Below, piece after piece: positions 62,713 through 64,000 of a stretch of 64,000 bases of DNA (within the stretch, counting starts at the first letter, position 1; each line of letters opens with the position of its first letter). Below the pieces are notes generated by a model. That model was not told the DNA's origin. It was given only the letters and a program-made list of their open reading frames with translations, and searched no databases. The DNA lies in the NCBI RefSeq assembly GCF_900141825.1, contig NZ_FQYQ01000010.1, positions 31,404-95,403 of the forward strand. Direction: 5' to 3'. Position numbers and translations under genes: made by a program. Origin of the DNA: Pseudobutyrivibrio xylanivorans DSM 14809 (lineage in GTDB: Bacteria > Bacillota > Clostridia > Lachnospirales > Lachnospiraceae).

Positions 62713-62742
62713 TTTATATCGAAATTAGATATTTTTTATCAA
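62713..62742 (-). promoter_or_regulatory. promoter of the GH16 gene
   Basis: -35 TTGATA (62737-62742), 18-nt spacer, -10 TATAAA (62713-62718), on the minus strand 62 nt upstream of the start. Confidence 0.55.
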
Positions 62743-62800
62743 ATCCATTCAAAGCATTTTTCACAAAAATAAAGACCTGTGGCTATGCAATAATTCTAAT

Positions 62801-62808
62801 GGTATAAT
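62801..62808 (+). promoter_or_regulatory. extended -10 promoter of the HAD gene
   Basis: TG-G-TATAAT with TATAAT at 62803-62808, 28 nt before the ATG at 62837. No clear -35. Confidence 0.55.
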
Positions 62809-62836
62809 CTATCTAATTAATATTGGAGGAAGAAAA

Positions 62837-63436
62837 ATGATTAAAACTATTATTTTTGATATTGGTGGCGTACTAATTGGATACGACTGGACTATGTATA
62901 TGATGGAACTTTTTGATGGTGATGAAGCTCTTGTTACTAAGCTAAAAGAGAATATTTTCAGACATTGGGATGAAGTAGATAGAGGTGTTATTTCAGAAGA
63001 TGAACTTCTTGCACTATTTACCAGGGACATACCTGAATTAGAAAAAGAAGTGAAGCTTTTCTGGGATAATCTTGGTGATGCACTGTGGCAATATGATTTT
63101 ACTAAAGACTGGCTTCACGACCTAAAAAACAGAGGCTACCAGCTTCTATTCTTATCAAACTGGTCTCACCATGTAAAAGAATGTGCAACAAAACAGTTGG
63201 ATTTCTTACCAATCTTGGATGGCGGAGTTTTTTCTTACAAGGTTAACCTGATTAAGCCTGACCATGCAATTTATAAAGAAATTATAAAAGAGTATAATCT
63301 CATCCCCGAGGAATGTGTCTTCCTTGATGACAGACTTGATAATTGCAAAGCCGCAAAGGAATGTGGCATGAGCGCTGTACAGGTGGTTAATCATGAGATT
63401 GCTGTGGAAAATCTTGAGAAGCTTTTGGCAAGATAA
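62837..63436 (+). CDS. HAD-superfamily phosphatase, YihX-like
   Basis: A 199-residue HAD hydrolase. Motif I is FDIGGVLIGYDW, with glycine in place of the usual second aspartate, as in YihX-like glucose-1-phosphate phosphatases (FDLGNV). Motif II is LSNWSHH, motif III lysine in IKPDHAIYKE, motif IV VFLDDRLDNC. The cap is a small helical type. The start has GGAGG upstream. It is divergent from the GH16 gene. A glucose-1-phosphate substrate would suit the phosphorylases in this window but is speculative. Confidence 0.82.
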   Translation: MIKTIIFDIGGVLIGYDWTMYMMELFDGDEALVTKLKENIFRHWDEVDRGVISEDELLALFTRDIPELEKEVKLFWDNLGDALWQYDFTKDWLHDLKNRGYQLLFLSNWSHHVKECATKQLDFLPILDGGVFSYKVNLIKPDHAIYKEIIKEYNLIPEECVFLDDRLDNCKAAKECGMSAVQVVNHEIAVENLEKLLAR

Positions 63437-63440
63437 AAAA

Positions 63441-63468
63441 AATCACTGAACCCTACCGTTCAGTGATT
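63441..63468. terminator. bidirectional terminator between HAD gene and tRNA genes
   Basis: A perfect 11-bp stem (63441-63451/63458-63468), 6-nt loop, T run on both strands. It serves the HAD gene on plus and the tRNA transcript on minus. Confidence 0.93.
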
Positions 63469-63477
63469 TTTATTTAG

Positions 63478-63551
63478 CGTGCGTGAGAAGATTCGAACTC
63501 CCGACACCTTGGTCCGTAGCCAAGTGCTCTATCCAGCTGAGCTACACACAC
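63478..63551 (-). tRNA. tRNA-Arg (anticodon ACG)
   Basis: A complete 74-nt cloverleaf: acceptor GTGTGTG/CACGCAC (one G-T), D arm, anticodon stem CTTGG/CCAAG with loop CTACGGA (anticodon ACG, wobble A likely edited to inosine), and T loop TTCGAAT. The T stem has G-T pairs. CCA is not encoded. Confidence 0.96.
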
Positions 63552-63555
63552 ATAG

Positions 63556-63629
63556 TAGCGAGAGGGGGATTCGAACCCTCGACACCGCGGGTATGAACCG
63601 CGTGCTCTAGCCAACTGAGCTATCTCGCC
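63556..63629 (-). tRNA. tRNA-Met (anticodon CAT)
   Basis: A complete 74-nt cloverleaf with acceptor GGCGAGA/TCTCGCT (first pair G-T), anticodon stem CGCGG/CCGCG, loop TTCATAC (anticodon CAT) and T loop TTCGAAT. It lacks the three G-C pairs of initiator tRNA, so it is elongator Met; a lysidine-modified tRNA-Ile2 cannot be fully excluded. CCA is not encoded. It lies 4 nt before tRNA-Arg. Confidence 0.93.
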
Positions 63630-63647
63630 ATATATATTTTCTAAAAA

Positions 63648-63665
63648 AGCAAGCCAAAGCTTGCT
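63648..63665 (-). terminator. terminator between 23S rRNA and the tRNA genes
   Basis: A 7-bp stem (63648-63654/63659-63665) with a CAAA loop, followed by six T on the minus strand. The 111-nt spacer 63630-63740 contains no 5S rRNA. Confidence 0.75.
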
Positions 63666-63740
63666 GGAGTTTAGAACTATGTCATCATAGCAACCTCAAA
63701 ACTTCATACAGATTACAAGAATTATACTACATATCTTTTC

Positions 63741-64000
<260 letters not shown>

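Overview
The window looks like a chromosome segment from a low-GC, motile, saccharolytic Firmicute of the family Lachnospiraceae, most like the Butyrivibrio/Pseudobutyrivibrio group. Supporting signs are the SCIFF peptide with its radical SAM maturase, a SecDF fusion, a domain-permuted GH3 beta-glucosidase of the Butyrivibrio/Ruminococcus kind, CUT1 sugar transporters without their own ATPase, and YesMN-type two-component proteins. Most genes lie on the minus strand. Genus assignment is inference from gene content.

Layout. 1-1.4 kb: start of a GH36 alpha-galactosidase and a divergent AraC regulator. 1.4-12.2 kb: housekeeping and signalling genes (flavodiiron protein, EF-P, CYTH protein, a chemoreceptor coupled to a sugar-binding lipoprotein, PI-PLC-like protein, diguanylate cyclase, alpha/beta hydrolase, DapB). 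12.3-21.3 kb: corrinoid adenosyltransferase-like protein, TypA, SerS, SecDF, SCIFF maturase, the 47-residue SCIFF peptide, and a secreted trigger-factor-like lipoprotein. 21.4-44.6 kb: carbohydrate region with a binding protein/histidine kinase/response regulator trio, a 734-bp imperfect palindrome, a CUT1 transporter, two glycoside phosphorylases (one GH149/GH161-like, one GH94), a permuted GH3, MalQ, a second CUT1 transporter and a LacI regulator with operator repeats. 44.9-48.1 kb: two paralogous secreted DUF5722-like proteins with a GH-A-like glutamate pair. 48.3-57.6 kb: adenine deaminase, HypB behind a compact terminated leader RNA, and a Nik/Opp-type ABC transporter packed with two class I methyltransferases. 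57.7-62.7 kb: a secreted unknown protein and a large secreted GH16 laminarinase-like enzyme. 62.8-64 kb: HAD phosphatase, tRNA-Arg, tRNA-Met and the 3' end of 23S rRNA.

How it may work together. The GH16 enzyme can cut beta-1,3-glucan outside the cell. A CUT1 transporter can import the oligosaccharides, and the two phosphorylases plus GH3 can convert them to glucose 1-phosphate and glucose. The specificities are inferred from motifs and context. The nickel-type transporter, HypB and the methyltransferases suggest a metal- or metallophore-linked module.

The most unusual items are the giant palindrome (26215-26948), the structured leader upstream of hypB, the GH16 enzyme with an inserted CBM whose halves are in swapped order and a cationic amphipathic C-terminus, the tandem DUF5722-like proteins, and the methyltransferase-bearing Nik operon. 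All homology calls come from reading the sequence; no search was run.
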